Source: Rhynchosporium graminicola
Taxonomy: Eukaryota; Ascomycota; Leotiomycetes; Helotiales; Ploettnerulaceae
Assembly (NCBI GenBank): GCA_900074885.1
Contig: FJUW01000010.1
Location: 62,001-126,000 of the forward strand
Reading direction: 5' to 3'
Length of the DNA stretch: 64,000 bases
Part shown: positions 33,003 to 45,566 of the stretch, piece after piece
Layout of the letters: every line of letters begins with the position of its first letter
How positions within the stretch are numbered: the first letter of the stretch is position 1
Made by a program: the position numbers and the translations under genes
Notes under the pieces: model-generated
Seen by the model: the letters and a program-made list of their open reading frames with translations, nothing else
Told to the model about the DNA's origin: nothing
The model's database searches: none

Positions 33003-35395
33003 GAAGACGAACATAGCCTGGATGTGCTGAGGTACATTTTTTCCGGAAACAACGCCACCCCCTCAGTAGAACTTCTCAAAATCACGGTGTATTTGTTGTC
33101 CAACAAAATCATCTCCGCACGCAGTCAGCATCTGATCTACGACGCACTGTTGGAATAGTTCCAGATGGTAGATAATTACTTGTTTCTGAGGAGTATATTG
33201 CTCAACAAGATGCCGACTAATGAGGCTTTCGCAGAAGGCATGTTTTCCAGTGCGATATATGCTGGAGACCGGAAAATTGTCAATCAGGCCTTAAAATGTG
33301 GAATGTGTTCAAATGCCTTTGTTGAAGATCGCTCCGGCACTGGTAAATACTTACGTATAGATAGCAAATGCTCCGCGTTACAACTCGCAGTTACAGTAGG
33401 CGAGTAAGAAATCGTTGAGCTCCTGCTCGGTTTTCACGCAGATTTAAACTTCCAAGCATCATGGAGTGATAGGCCTTCAATAAACGGCCGAAGTACGCCA
33501 CTAGGAATCGCCGCCAGGAACGGCAACATGCCAATAGCTAGATTACTGATCGCAAAGGGCGCATCAATTTATACTGGTGCAAATTTGGGATTTGGAGTCA
33601 CCGCACTTCATCACGCTGTTTTGAATGGCTATATCGAAGCCGCAACCATGTTACTTGACATGGGAGCAGATATCAATGCACAAAGTTCTTCTTCAGGAAG
33701 TCCGCTGGAATGTGCTATAAGTTGCAATGCGATCTCTATAGTTGATCTGCTATTACAGCGTGGTGCGCTGGTCAACGATCTGCCCAAGCCAGGCCGTCGT
33801 ACACCGTTACAGTTGGCAGCTACGTTGGACGATCCCGACCTGGTGAAGAGACTTCTTCGATTGGGGGCATATGCCAACGCGCCGGCACCTAGCTGCTTTG
33901 ACTGCAACGAGAATATTCGTTGTGCGGATATTCGAACGGTCGGTACCGCTTTGCAAGGGGCATCAGCAAACGGCAGCGTTCACATCTGTCAGACGTTGTT
34001 AGACTCTGGTGCAAATATTAACGCTGCACCCAGCATCTGTACCTGGAATAATAGGAAGAAAGGCATGACCTCTCTTGTCGCTGCCATAAGATCAGGGAAC
34101 TGTGACTTGGTCAAGCTCTTCCTGAATCGTGGTTCAGATGTTGATGATGAACGAGGTTGCCATACGGCCTTGGAAGCGGCTTCGAGTGCTAACTATCCAG
34201 ATATACTGCAGACAATACTGTCAGTTAATCCGAGACTCGACACTAATCTATGCGTTGTTGTGGAGACGAAAGACATACATCTTATTTTGACATTCTTTGA
34301 AGCAGGAGCAGATATCAACGCTGTGCAGAAGAGTAGCGTTGCTGATAGCAATATGATGCAGGCTTATGGCGCTGAAACCCAATGGAGTCTTCTAAGCAAA
34401 GCGGTCGCAATTGGTGACAAAGACTGTGTCAAAATCCTCCTCCGACTGGGAGCTTGGCCTAATCCTGAGCCCGGTGAAGGAGTCGTCATTCCTATTGTTG
34501 AAGCAGCCTATCATGCTAATATTAGTATGATCAATATGTTGCTTGCAGCAGGCGCCAATCTAGACATGCAGGAAGATTATGCGGCCCGTCCACGGGAGTC
34601 AGGATCGACTTATTATAGCGCATCATTGAACGCTTTACAAGCAGCTTCAGAGCAGGGAGATCCTCAGCTAGTACGATATCTTCTCAGCTCGGGCGCAGAT
34701 ATCAACATATGTGCGGCGCTGTTACGGGGACGCACGTCTCTCCAAGCCGCTGTGGAGTCGAGACACACTGAGCTTATCCAGTTTCTGATCGAAGAGGGTG
34801 CAGATCCGGATAGTCCTGCAGGAGGATACTCTGGGGTTACAGCGCTACAAGCAGCAGTATATAATGGAGATAAGAGCTGTATAATCATGTTGCTATCAAA
34901 AGGTGCTCACCTGGAAGTCGACGATTCGGGCGAAATTGGATCCACATCTCTATAATTCGCTGCCTTGTTGCACTGCTCTTGGATCAGGGAACTCAAATAA
35001 AGCAGTCGAAGAGAATCAGAAATAGGGCACCTAATGCTCTGAATGGGGCCGCGTTTTTTGGACATTTGAGCACTGTCAGGTTTCTCCTTGCTAGTGGAGC
35101 TGAGGCGAATGCGCCCGTTTATGGACAAACTGCCCTGCAAGCTGCTGCATCCGGAGGTTACCTGCATATCGCAGACGTACTTGTAAAGAGCAGAGCAGAT
35201 GTGAACGCAGTCGGATCTGAGATTGGAGGGCAATCTGCACTGGAGTGTGCAGCAAGCTACGGTCGTATAGACATGTTGAAGTTCTTGTTAAACGCTGGGC
35301 CAGACATTACCTCCGACTTGGGACATGCTCGATTCGAGAAAGTAATAGACCTGGCTATTGAGAGGCAGGGCACGCCGCGGCAGCTAAGTTTTTGA
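33003..35395 (+). pseudogene. Ankyrin-repeat protein pseudogene with multiple stops and a frameshift
   Basis: One frame reads as a tandem ankyrin-repeat protein: TALHHAVLNGYIEAATMLLDMGADINA, LLLQRGALVND, LLDSGANINA, YLLSSGADINI and others, more than ten repeats in all. It is broken by TAG at 33156-33158, TAA at 33405-33407 and TAA at 34953-34955, and a small indel near 34960-34970. After the indel ankyrin repeats resume in another frame (LLLDQGTQIK...FLLASGAEANA) to 35395. Surrounding residues suggest the stops replaced Gln codons (CAA/CAG), i.e. C-to-T at CpA, the signature of repeat-induced point mutation. Fungal multi-ankyrin proteins form large families, which would make them RIP targets. 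The 5' end is not resolved. Confidence 0.75.
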
Positions 35396-36954
35396 AGTAC
35401 CATCAGCTTACTTGAGATGGATTGTGCTTTGTGGCTTGGCTCAAATCCCCTCTCGCTGTCCTCATTATCAGTCGCATATGATTCGACTCGGCCGTTTCGA
35501 ATGCGCCATTTCGATGCAGTTCGCGAGCTTCTGATTACAGCTTGTCGTTGCACCACTTTCGAGATCACGATCCGAGTCGCAATTCTCAGGCTTCGTAATG
35601 TTTAAATCAGAAGGGATACCGAGTCGGGAGCCGAAAGACGAACATCCTCGTGAGTCGACTCTCTGAGATGCGTAGCAAGACGCAATTCTGATTTTAGCAG
35701 AAACCAAATATGAAAGCACACAGTACACGGCAGCCAGATATAAGCGGAAAATGCACTCGGAGGATCTGAGAGCTTTGCTCGGGGTGCGGCCAAGGTCTTG
35801 CTTTCTAGCAAACACTTATCTCCTCTCAACCTCAAAGGTTCATGACAAGGCTATAAAATCATAACCGTGATGCCAGACATAGATCAGTAGGGCTGATTTG
35901 GACCCCGTCTTTACTGAAGGGCAGTCCGACCTTACGTCTACAAGGATATCATGTGTCGTCATTCTGCACAAGTACAACAAAGAGATTGAAAGTTACGAAA
36001 TCAGGCATAGCACTACACTTCTTCTGCGTAAGTTACGTAGCCTCTAATGGCAGCCCAAGAGGCCCGAAAGACCCCTATATGGAGCTTGCCGTGCCAACTA
36101 CTCCATGACTGGCCCCATGTTTCTGTGTATGCCAATATTTCCGGATACTTTGGTAACCAAATATCAATCCCGATGGAGGATCTCTGCTTCTTGTTCCAAA
36201 TTCTGCGCAGACAGCTACCAGATCTCACTTTCCTTTGTGTCGTTGATTAACTCGCCCGGTTGGAGAACTCTCAATTATTTCATTCTTTTGCGCATGTTGG
36301 GAAGTTTCGTTGGGCCGGAGTCGAGATTCCGATTCAGAGTTTTCGCTACAAGTTCGGGAAGGAGCAGGTGCTTGCAAAAGCATATTGTCGCAGAGTTTTG
36401 TATCCGAATTACCTTGTCAATTAGCATTTTCAATTGATCGATCTGATTCAAAAACCAAATTGATAGAATAATGTTTTGATCTTTACTGCGGCTACATGAT
36501 TGAAAGGCAGCAAGTAGTAGTGCATTCATATGGCAGCATTTTGCCCAAGCACAGACATGCCTTGCAAGGTTTACAGAACCTACATCCAGCTAGGCTTGAC
36601 CTGCTACCCACGTTTGTTTACTTTTAGCGGGTCTCGCTTAATTTCTCGGCTATGATCCACAATAAACATACTATTGTCAATATCCAAATGTCGCGAAATG
36701 GCATTTACAATAGCAGCATAACAGAATAGCATATATCATGTACTCAAGAGCCCCTAATATAAATACTCTTCTCGTAGGCCGCAACACTCTTCCTCTTTGA
36801 AATCTCTTCGTCGTTCCAAGAATTCTCGCAGATCAGCACCAGCAAGCTCTCTTCCAAATTCTTGATCCTGATTTGCCACTGTCACTGTCAACTCATACTT
36901 GACATACCATACCACACCATACCACCCATCCAAATAACAGACGAAAGCACCCAG
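35396..36954. other. Intergenic, probably further decayed sequence
   Basis: No supported gene. Short minus-strand frames (36013-36228, 36275-36529) encode fragments without recognisable domains. The final 200 bp before 36955 are pyrimidine-rich with CATACCATACCACACC repeats, consistent with a promoter/5'UTR. Confidence 0.45.
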
Positions 36955-37822
36955 ATGTCGTCCTGCCTCTTCTCGACCTCCGTACCTGGATATCCCAGAG
37001 CGTCAGCTGGTCTGACCATTGCGGATCATCTGATCACCAACGAGGATGGTAGCGAGCCAATGGATTGGCAACCAGAGGGGATTCTTGCTGTCGAAGCTTG
37101 GTAATTTCTTCTTCCTTTCTTCCTCCTTCTTGTCCTCCTCCTCCTCCTCCATCTTTCTCGCTAAACAAGTAAACTAACACTTTCTCAGGAAGTACCAAGC
37201 CATCACTCTCCCTGCCCTCGTCGCAGCCGGTGGTCCCTTCGCCCTCCCACCTCTCTACACCTACCACCCACTCCCCATCAACTTCTCCGCAATGGCCGCT
37301 TTCCACCACCTCTCCTCCCTCTCCACTACCACCACCTCTCAAGTCCACGAAGTGGAGCTCGCGCTCGCTTCTTGGCAGCAGCAGCAAGTGGTCCTTGCCA
37401 TCGAGCAGGACAGAGTCTTCCTGGCGACGAAGTACGGGGAGGCTGTGAAGAAGGAGAAGAGTCTGGCGGACGTCTTGGACGTCGTGAGGATGCAGATGGA
37501 GCTGCAGGAGAGGTTTGCTGGTGATGGGGAGGGCTTGAGGCGGTTTGTGGTGCAGCAGCAGCAGCCTCAACAACAGCAGCAACAGCAGGATCAGCAGCAG
37601 CTGATCAAGGAGGAGCGATGCGAGGCGCTTCGACAGAAGCAAGCAGACCAGTTGGCTGCCTCTGCATCTCTGTCGTTGTCGTTGTCGTCTCCTCCTCCTC
37701 CTCTTCTCTCTTCCTCCGTCGCCTCGGTCACCACCACCACCACCACCACCACCACGACTCCTCCTCCTCCTCAAGTCAAGCCTGGTGTCTCCGACCAAGG
37801 CAGCGCCTTCCGAGGGATTTGA
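36955..37822 (+). CDS. Low-complexity Gln/Thr/Ser-rich hypothetical protein
   Basis: Exons 36955-37100 and 37189-37822 give 259 residues. The intron has a GTAATT donor, an AACTAAC branch-like site and a TTTCTCAG acceptor, and rebuilds a Trp codon (EAW-KYQ). The N-terminal 100 residues (MSSCLFSTSVPGYPRAS...WQPEGILAVEAWKYQAITLP) are of normal complexity, followed by a helical middle (VHEVELALASWQQQQVVLA). Then come a poly-Gln tract (about 37551-37602), Ser/Leu runs, a Thr run encoded by (ACC)n at 37731-37756, and a short Pro run. No family is recognised. The repeat tracts suggest length variation between strains. The longer antisense frame is an artefact of these repeats. Confidence 0.6.
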
Positions 37823-38123
37823 GCCCCCTCGGTCGTAAATTCAGCTCCAGAATCGTCGTCCTCGTCGTCTCTGTCTTCGGTCCTACCGGACAAGTTCAGT
37901 CGCCAGCTTGCTGGCATGTTCAACTTGGTGTGAGGTGGTGGTGGTAGTAGTGGTAGTGGTTATTGCGGTGTGGGAGGCGGATTGTTTTGTTTTGTTTTAT
38001 TTCAGTGCGTTTGTATTTTTGGTGTCTGGGATTTGCGGGTGGATTGTAGAGTTGTGCGTAGCTGTTAAAAGGAATTTGAATCTATTCTCTGCCTTGATTC
38101 TTGCCTCTTTTGATTTGAAGTAG

Positions 38124-38490
38124 ATATATGAACTGAAACTGAGCTATAACGTATAAGTTTAATATAATCCTTCTCTAAGTAAAGGAGAGAATACTTATGA
38201 TTTAATTTATAAGATAATATAGTACTCTCCTAAAACAGTAAGCTTAATTTATGAAAATCTTTAAGATATTCTATATATTGAAACGTATAAGATTTCTTTC
38301 TATAGATAGATAATCTAAATTTATCTACGTATCTCCTATAGATCTTTTTATTTTTCAACTAATCTTAAAGACTCTCTCTTACCTAATTCTCCTTGAGGAA
38401 ACCTGCTTTCGCGTGCTATGATAGACGTGAGAAGTATATTATATAAATATATATTTAGATTCTTGTATAATTAGATTATGCATAAAGAGT
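38124..38490. repeat. AT-rich island, possibly a RIP-degraded element
   Basis: About 370 bp of markedly AT-rich sequence with no coding potential and abrupt borders against GC-balanced DNA. A short inverted pair CCTTCTCTAAG...AAGGAGAG lies at 38169-38192, and GAAACGTATAAG (38279) echoes AACGTATAAG at 38147. No ends or target duplications were identified. Confidence 0.4.
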
Positions 38491-39383
38491 GTATCCAGAC
38501 GAGCTGGATTTGCTTCCTTCATCCTGCAGCTGACGCATCATGACTGATATCGATCCCTACCCTTAGCTAAGGAAAGACTTATATCGATAATCGACTCTTC
38601 AATCGAAGGTATGTTCGGATGATTAGACATGAGAGCAAAGCAGGGTAAGAAAGCAAGGATAATAAACGTTGAGAGTCGAGGAGTCGAGTAGTAGTGCGTC
38701 TAGCGTGGTCACACAAGTGGGTATGATGCGGTCAGAAATCTACTCGTATTAGTGGTCCGTAAGCGTAGATCTAGGAACGATCAATCGGATCAGCCAGAGC
38801 TCCCTCTCTAATCAACAACCTTTTGCTCCTCCAATTATCTGTCCCGTGCCGAGCCCGATTGAAGGGATGGCAGGCTCGCAGGCAAAGCTTGAACCCGATG
38901 TCAAGCATTATAAGTAAGTACAAGCTTAAGCTTCTCTTATCGAGATGCTTCCCCACATGTGAATAACCTCATGTCGTTGTCGTCATAGCTTTGTTGTGGT
39001 CCGGTACATACATTTATTTACATTGAGGTTATAAACTGAATGCCATGATCTAAATCGAAAGGGTGCTTGCTATAGAGGACTGCTCCGCGATGCTTTGCAT
39101 AACAGGTACATTCATTCTTTCATTCATCCATTCATTCATGTGCATGGTGTCTATTATACGTCTGTTATGCCTTGGATTCCCAGATTGAATCTCTGCATCA
39201 CGGTGGCACCATACATACAAGCTCGGTCTGGCCATGCAATGCAGGATCTCTCGATCTGACTCCGTGCAGATTTGTTCCCCAACAACTGTTGCTACGAGCT
39301 ACAGTCAGTCAGCATTCATATCTCCGTCAGCCATTGACCAGTCAAGCCACGCTGGGCTGAGTATCACTCACACCAACAGGGAA

Positions 39384-39417
<34 letters not shown>
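39384..39417. repeat. (GGAGCA)n hexanucleotide repeat
   Basis: Five to six GGAGCA/GGAACG units in non-coding DNA. Confidence 0.9.
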
Positions 39418-39891
39418 ACGGGAACTATCAGCTCAAGCCCTTCAAATTAGGTTACTTATAAGTCGACCGCGGCATCGACGCCACCACAGCCAGCACACTA
39501 CACCGTACTACAACATGACATGACATTACGCTACAGCTCTTCCCGTCCTGGTTTGGTGAGCATGCTTGCATCCTAGGTATTGGCGATTGGAATTCCCATC
39601 ATCAGGGCCAAACTAGCCGGCTATTTATCCATAGCTACCTACTACAATACCTACCTAAGAATAGATGGGAGCGAGGCCTGTTTGTATCTCCATCCTCACA
39701 TTTCTCTCTTGTTCCCTCCTTCCTCCTTCCATATTCACTCATCTCCTCTCCCCTGGCGATTCAATCTTGGAAGCGACTACCACAATCGCTTGCTCGCTCT
39801 ATCTGACGGTCGTTTCTTCAATCGCTGAGTTGTCGGGACCATCTTGCATATCTGCGAGTAATTTCTATAAACACCACCGCAATCCACCACA

Positions 39892-41630
39892 ATGGTCAGA
39901 ACAACCCCTCTCGTGTCGTTGTTGGCCACAGCAGCTGTGCTCACCAGTTCCGCATCTGCAGCACTCGACCCAATTGTTATCAAGGCATGTCCTTTTCAGT
40001 GGATAAATCTTCGCAAATGCCTAGCTAATTATACAAGGGCTCAAAATTCTTTTACAAAACCAATGGCACCCAATTCTTCATTAAAGGTGTTGCTTATCAA
40101 CAAGGTGTCAGTCAGAACGGCGGAGGATCAATAGATAGAAATGTAAGTCCCCAATACCCATAAACTTTCTGAGGCTGACCTCGATCACAGACTGGATACA
40201 CCGATCCTCTCGCAGATACCACCTCTTGCAAACGAGATATTCCCCTCCTCCAAAAGGCTGGCGCAAATACTATCCGTACCTATGCTATCGATCCTACAAA
40301 AGACCACACACAATGCATGCAATTGTTGGATGCTGCTGGGATTTATGTGATTAGCGATCTAGGAGAACCAAATACCTCCATCAATCGTGAGGATCCTGAG
40401 TGGAATATCAAGTTGCTGAAACGCTATACATCGGTCGTGGACTCGCTTGCGAGCTTTACCAACACCATTGGATTCTTCGCTGGAAATGAAGTCCCCAACA
40501 ACCTGTCGTATACTGGATCGTCTGCGTTCGTTAAGGCTGCAGTCCGTGATACCAAGGCTTATATCAAGTCCAAGGGATACCATGCCATGGGTGTCGGATA
40601 TGCCGCTGATGATCTTCCATCTGTTCGTGCAAATGTTGCCGCCTACTTCAATTGCGGACCTGTCGAGGACCAAATCGACTTCTGGGGGTACAATATCTAC
40701 GAGTGGTGCGGCAACTCGGACTACGTCACCTCTGGATACGCGGACCGTGTTCAAGAGTTTTCACAATACTCCGTGCCATCCTTCTTCGCTGAGTATGGTT
40801 GCAACACTCAAGGTGGTGGAGCAGCTGGTCGAAAATTCACTGAGGTCGCTGCGATCTACGGCTCCAACATGACTGAAGTCTTCTCTGGTGGTATCGTCTA
40901 TGAATATTTCCAGGAAGAGAATGACTATGGTCTCGCGTCTGCAGATGGAACTTCGATCAGCACCCTCGCCGACTATGCTCCATTCTCATCCCAGCTTAAC
41001 GCCGCCAAACCAACTGGTGTGAATTCTGCAACCTATAGACCAACCAACACGGTTGGTCAATCTTGCCCAGCAGTAGCTTCAACCTGGGCTGTCGCCGAGA
41101 CTGGACTTCCTCCAACCCCAAACCAGGCAGTCTGTGATTGCATGATGTCAACTCTCTCCTGCACGGTTAACACTAAGAACGTTAACGACACTCAAATTGG
41201 TGATCTCTTCAGCCAAGTTTGTGGGTACAACAATGGTCAAGCTTGCACTGGAATCAGTACAAACACTACGACTGGAAAGTATGGAGTTTACTCCATGTGC
41301 AGCCCAGCTGAGAAGCTCTCCCACGCATTCGACACCTACTACCAACAGCAAAAGAAAGCTTCCACAGCTTGTAACTTCGGCGGTGCGGCTCAAGTGATTC
41401 AAGCCGCAGGTGCTGCAAAGAGCTGTTCCAGCATCATTGCCGCAGCCACTGCTGCCGGAGGCGCTACTATCCCATCTGGTGGTTCTGGATCCGGTGCGGC
41501 TCAATCGACCAGCAAAAAGAGCGAGGGCAACGGAATGATCTTTGCTGCTAGCCTGGGTATGGGAAAATTGTTCGCGGTTGGTTTTACCATTCTAGCTTTC
41601 CTTTCTGGAGCTGGTATGATTCTTTTGTAG
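39892..41630 (+). CDS. GAS1: GPI-anchored beta-1,3-glucanosyltransferase (GH72 with X8/CBM43 module)
   Basis: It elongates and cross-links cell-wall beta-1,3-glucan at the plasma membrane or wall. Exons 39892-39984, 40038-40142, 40191-41630 give 545 residues. The signal peptide [20 protein letters not shown] fixes the start. The GH72 domain shows [15 protein letters not shown], the acid/base Glu in FFAGNEVPN (about E166) and the nucleophile Glu in FFAEYGCN (about E267). A Cys-rich X8 module follows ([10 protein letters not shown]...VCGYNNG..C...YGVYSMCSP), as in the GAS1/GEL subfamily that carries it. Then come a Ser/Gly-rich stalk with a probable GPI site and a hydrophobic tail ending SGAGMILL. 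The first intron needs a GC donor (AAG|GCATGT), which restores [13 protein letters not shown]. The exact paralogue cannot be told. Confidence 0.92.
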
Positions 41631-41918
41631 ACAACTGGAGGGGTTGGATGGATATAATTGAATGAATGGATGGAATTGATGATTGATGGGGACGGACACA
41701 CTGGGTTGTATTCTTAACAGACCGCAGTGTATGATAATGCAAAAATGACATTTTATGACTCAGAAAAAGGCTTTATCTGCTTGTCATCTCATGGTCGCTG
41801 TGGGATTTATATAATTGTCTCCTCGTTAGATTTGACGAATAGACAACAAAGTTTTGGCCTCGGAACAGTTGCAAGTGCACAACATTAAGTATTGCAGATA
41901 GAGGCACAGAATTTCAAG

Positions 41919-42092
41919 ATGGCATCCAAGCCTAACATCAACCTGGCAACAGCCACAGCAGGCGATGTGCATCTCCTCTTCCACGCTCGCGAAATCACTA
42001 GCCTAGAAGTCGTGATTTTCACACTTGAAAAAGATCGATGCTCACAACAACGCGGGAATGTAGCTCGAAGCAATGCTTTCCATCCCCAATGA
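41919..42092 (+). pseudogene. Amidase-like N-terminal fragment
   Basis: ATG at 41919 opens a 57-codon frame, MASKPNINLATATAGDVHL followed by LFHAREITSLEVV. This resembles the start of fungal amidase-signature enzymes, where a LTATAxxLxxLLxxxxxTSxxLV pattern precedes the catalytic region. The frame then ends at 42092 without any catalytic Ser-Ser-Lys part, and I found no continuation downstream. It is most likely a truncated remnant; chance similarity is possible. Confidence 0.35.
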
Positions 42093-45000
42093 AGATCTTC
42101 CGCTTTCTCAAGCTGAGACATTGGATAGGAGAAAATTAGGAAGCACGGAGCACGGAGGAAGGGGTGAGATGGATGGATGGATGGATGGTGTGTTTGGTAT
42201 TTTGAAGGGAGGAGAGTGTGAAGGTGAGAGGTGAGAGGTATAGGTAGGTATGTTGAGGGATTGGGCTGGGATTGGGGCTGGGATGTGGTTAGGGGAGGTT
42301 GGTTGTGGTTGGTATGATGTGATGTGCTTTTTTGGGAGGGGGGGGTGAGGGGGGGGGCATAGATATCATGATCACGACTTCGTTCTGCGGGCTGGGAGGT
42401 ATATCTGCATGGTATTGTTTAAGCTGGAAGCTGGAGGTGGAAGGCTGGAGGTGGAAGGGAGGGTTGAATGAAGGGTTGGATGTGAGGGGCAGAGGGAGGG
42501 AGGGAGGGAGGAAGGGAGAGAGGGTGAGGTGAGGCAAGAGAGGTGAAGGTTGAGAGAAGTGAGGTGAGGTGAGGTTGAGATGGGTGAGGATATTAGTTGT
42601 GTTTAAGAAGGGGAATGTGTATTTCTGTTAGTTGGTGTTTCCTTATGAAGATCCACCTAGGACGTTTATCTTTCCTGAGATATTATGAGCAGGAGCAGGA
42701 TGATTAAATGGAGGGGTGATCATGAGTAGTGAGTTTACTGTTGGATGCCAGGTAGGTGGGTTCCTTAGTCTTGGGAAATACATTGGGTAGGTAGTAAGAT
42801 GTTAGGCTACTTGAAAGGTAGTGAAACACTTTTTAAGAGAGCTGGTGCTGGTTAATACAAAAGAGCTAAGTGAACGGGTTATTTGGTTGACTTTGTGTCG
42901 TTGTTTCATTTATTGATTATGATAGATTGTCAGATTTTCAGAGTCGATGGAGTAGGTTGCAGCCGGCTGGCTTCGCACCGCTGACTGGCAATTGGGATAG
43001 AGGCTGATAGATCAAATGTCCAATCTAATCAATTATACGAGAAGCTCTTCAAGGTATGCAAATTATGAAACGGGAATCTTAACATAGTTGGTACACCGTA
43101 TGTGGGAGCGGCTTTTGATAGTGCGTGCTGGGGATGGTGAAGTCTGTGGGAGATGGTGCGGATATCATGGATATTTTGATGCATCTCAGAGCCTTTAGCG
43201 CTTATTTAATGGAGAGCTGGGAAGGTTTTGGGATTGAATGTATGAATTATGTGAGTTGGCAGTTGGAGGAGGAAAGCTGGGAGAGGGGTAGGGAGTTTGA
43301 TGAGCAGCTTGTGAATTTCTACCCTTCTAGAAAATGAGTATGAAATCGAATCTTGATCGACTTATACGAAAGAAACGCTAGACGTATTTGAAAAAGTGAG
43401 AATTACTGGTGGAAAAGCTGTATAGAAGCAACGTTGATAGCTTTGCAACAGGTTTTGGAGAAGTATGGGACTGTATATATATATATACATGGGGAGAGAG
43501 GAAGAATATGTTCCTTTCCTGTGTCGTGACATATTGCTCTATGCAAATAATACTTTGATAGGACATCAGTTACGTTTTGTGATCATGCGACGTCTACTGT
43601 TTTTTGATAGTCCAGGTATGCAAACCATGACTACTTCACTAAGTTCATCAAAAAGAATTCTAAGCTTGAATTACCTGCAGGCACAAACTCTTGGCATTTC
43701 GATTCCATCCTTAATTACTTACTCAGAAGAACATCCAATCAACCAGTCCTAGCAAACAGGTATTCTGCCCCTGTGACAGAAGAAGCATATACCGATGGCT
43801 AAGGTATTTCCGATAAAGCATGCGCACTTGCAACAACTCCCTGTTTAGCATCAGCGGTATAAACACCATCGCCGCCTCATACGCATCCGACCCTCCTAAC
43901 TTTGCAGTTATAGCTCGATAATGCATCGCTTCTGTACCCTTCGGCTTCTTTAGCCAAACAGGAGACACTTTGGGATAGAGATCATAGCAAGGTGTGATGA
44001 GCAGGAGAAGTGGTTAGAGGCTATGTCAGCGCTAGGAAAGATGTTTCCTGACGCGAGACGAACAGACCTCTTGTCTCTCTATACAGGACTAACTTTACAA
44101 ATAGACATTTAGGGAAAGAGGACTACCAGAGCCGATATACGGTAGGAGTAGAAAACAAATAGTTATGCAAATGCGTAGTTCCTGATCGAAAGGCTCACTA
44201 GGATATCTGATAATCGACTTCGTTCCACGCAGTATAGGATCAGGCTTCATGAATATTATATCTAGGTGAGATCCTATAGTATCTTAACTACTAAACTCTA
44301 GAACGCTAGCCGATCTAGCAAGTCGAGAAGATTGCTATAAGCTCGCAGGTCAGAACTATCAAGGGAAGAAGCAGGTTTCCATGCCTCAAGAAGGTTCAGT
44401 CGCTTGATCCAGATGATAACTATCATCTTCCATAAATTTATACGTGCCTAGGCTATTTCATCTGCAGTGATTCAAGAGCGAGTATTTCATCAGCGAGACT
44501 AGGTAAATGTGTGGTTATCGAGCGAAGCGAGAACTTGTTCACTTTAGAAAGGTCTTTAGATAAGTCTGTGACTCTAAAGGTGATTATAAATCATTACTTT
44601 ATGCGAAGCCTGTACTGATTATCTCAGACTCTCGATAGTATCACAGGGAATTGCTAGAATACCCTTTTTTCGTCAATATTTGACATTTAAGTGAATTGAC
44701 TACCTTATTTGGGCAACGACTTTGCTTCGCGGGAGTTGAGCCTGTCTATCCTCGCTGAGAGAGAATACACGTCCAAAGTATATTATAGGGCTATTTCTAG
44801 AATATATCTGAAGTAATCGACTGAATTTTTGCCTGGTTCAAGGCGGCACCTATCATCAAGATAGTACGTACTTACTCTTACCCTCAGAACCCACAGATCC
44901 AAGGACATCCTACTCATTTTCAACTCACTTAAACTTCTTACTTCTATCTTTAAATCTAGAAAAACGCTCATTTGAACAATCTAGCTTGGGCACTTTATGC

Positions 45001-45375
45001 TTTCTCCTCTATATTCGATTGCGAACTCATTCTCGAGACATATATCAAGCTCGGCTGATCTACGTGCTATGCTGATAGATGACAATATGGCTGACATAAA
45101 TGTTGATCAGCTCCTTAATAGCATAAACTCTCTGCTCATGAAAACTCATGATGCCCAAGTTCGTATACGATGTAATTACATAAAGATGCCAGGAGATTCT
45201 AAAACCGTAGACGGCGTTCTTTCGTTATGGATACTCTGTCGGTGGGTCCGGATCTAGAATATGTGTACGGACGACTATCGGATAATTTTTTTAAGGTACA
45301 CGAGATTTCGCCATTCTCCTGTATTCGTATGTGCCTTGCGTTTTTAGGCTGCTTTTCATGGTTAATCATGGGTAG

Positions 45376-45403
45376 AGATGATGATGATGATGATGATGAT
45401 GAT
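45376..45403. repeat. (GAT)n trinucleotide repeat
   Basis: About nine GAT units within decayed DNA. Confidence 0.9.
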
Positions 45404-45566
45404 AACAGTTATTTGCGTTTAGGGTATCTATCCCAAGGCCTCCTAGAAAGCATGTGAACGTGTCAAGCTATGGAATCACTTATACAAAGCATAGAGATAT
45501 AGAAGACAGCATCGAGGGCCTCGAGGGCAAAGAGCTACTACGCCTATCTCCGCTAGTTGAGATAGT

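Larger units (their letters stand above)
37823..39891. other. Intergenic with AT-rich island and microsatellites
   Basis: It begins with the 3' flank of the low-complexity gene, including GGTGGTGGTAGTAGT near 37933-37960. An AT-rich island spans 38124-38490. A (TTCA)n tract lies at 39111-39138 and a (GGAGCA)n tract at 39384-39417. The last 250 bp are pyrimidine-rich and lead into the glucanosyltransferase start. No gene is seen. Confidence 0.5.

Noticed and set aside
37034..37798. 254-codon minus-strand frame over the Gln/Thr-rich gene
   Set aside because: It consists of poly-Leu, poly-Gly and Arg runs created by reading CAG/ACC tracts backwards; the plus strand has a proper ATG and a well-formed intron.
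43125..43337. 70-codon plus-strand frame MLGMVKSVGDGADIMDILMH
   Set aside because: Plausible composition but short, without splice partners, and surrounded by repeat-rich DNA.
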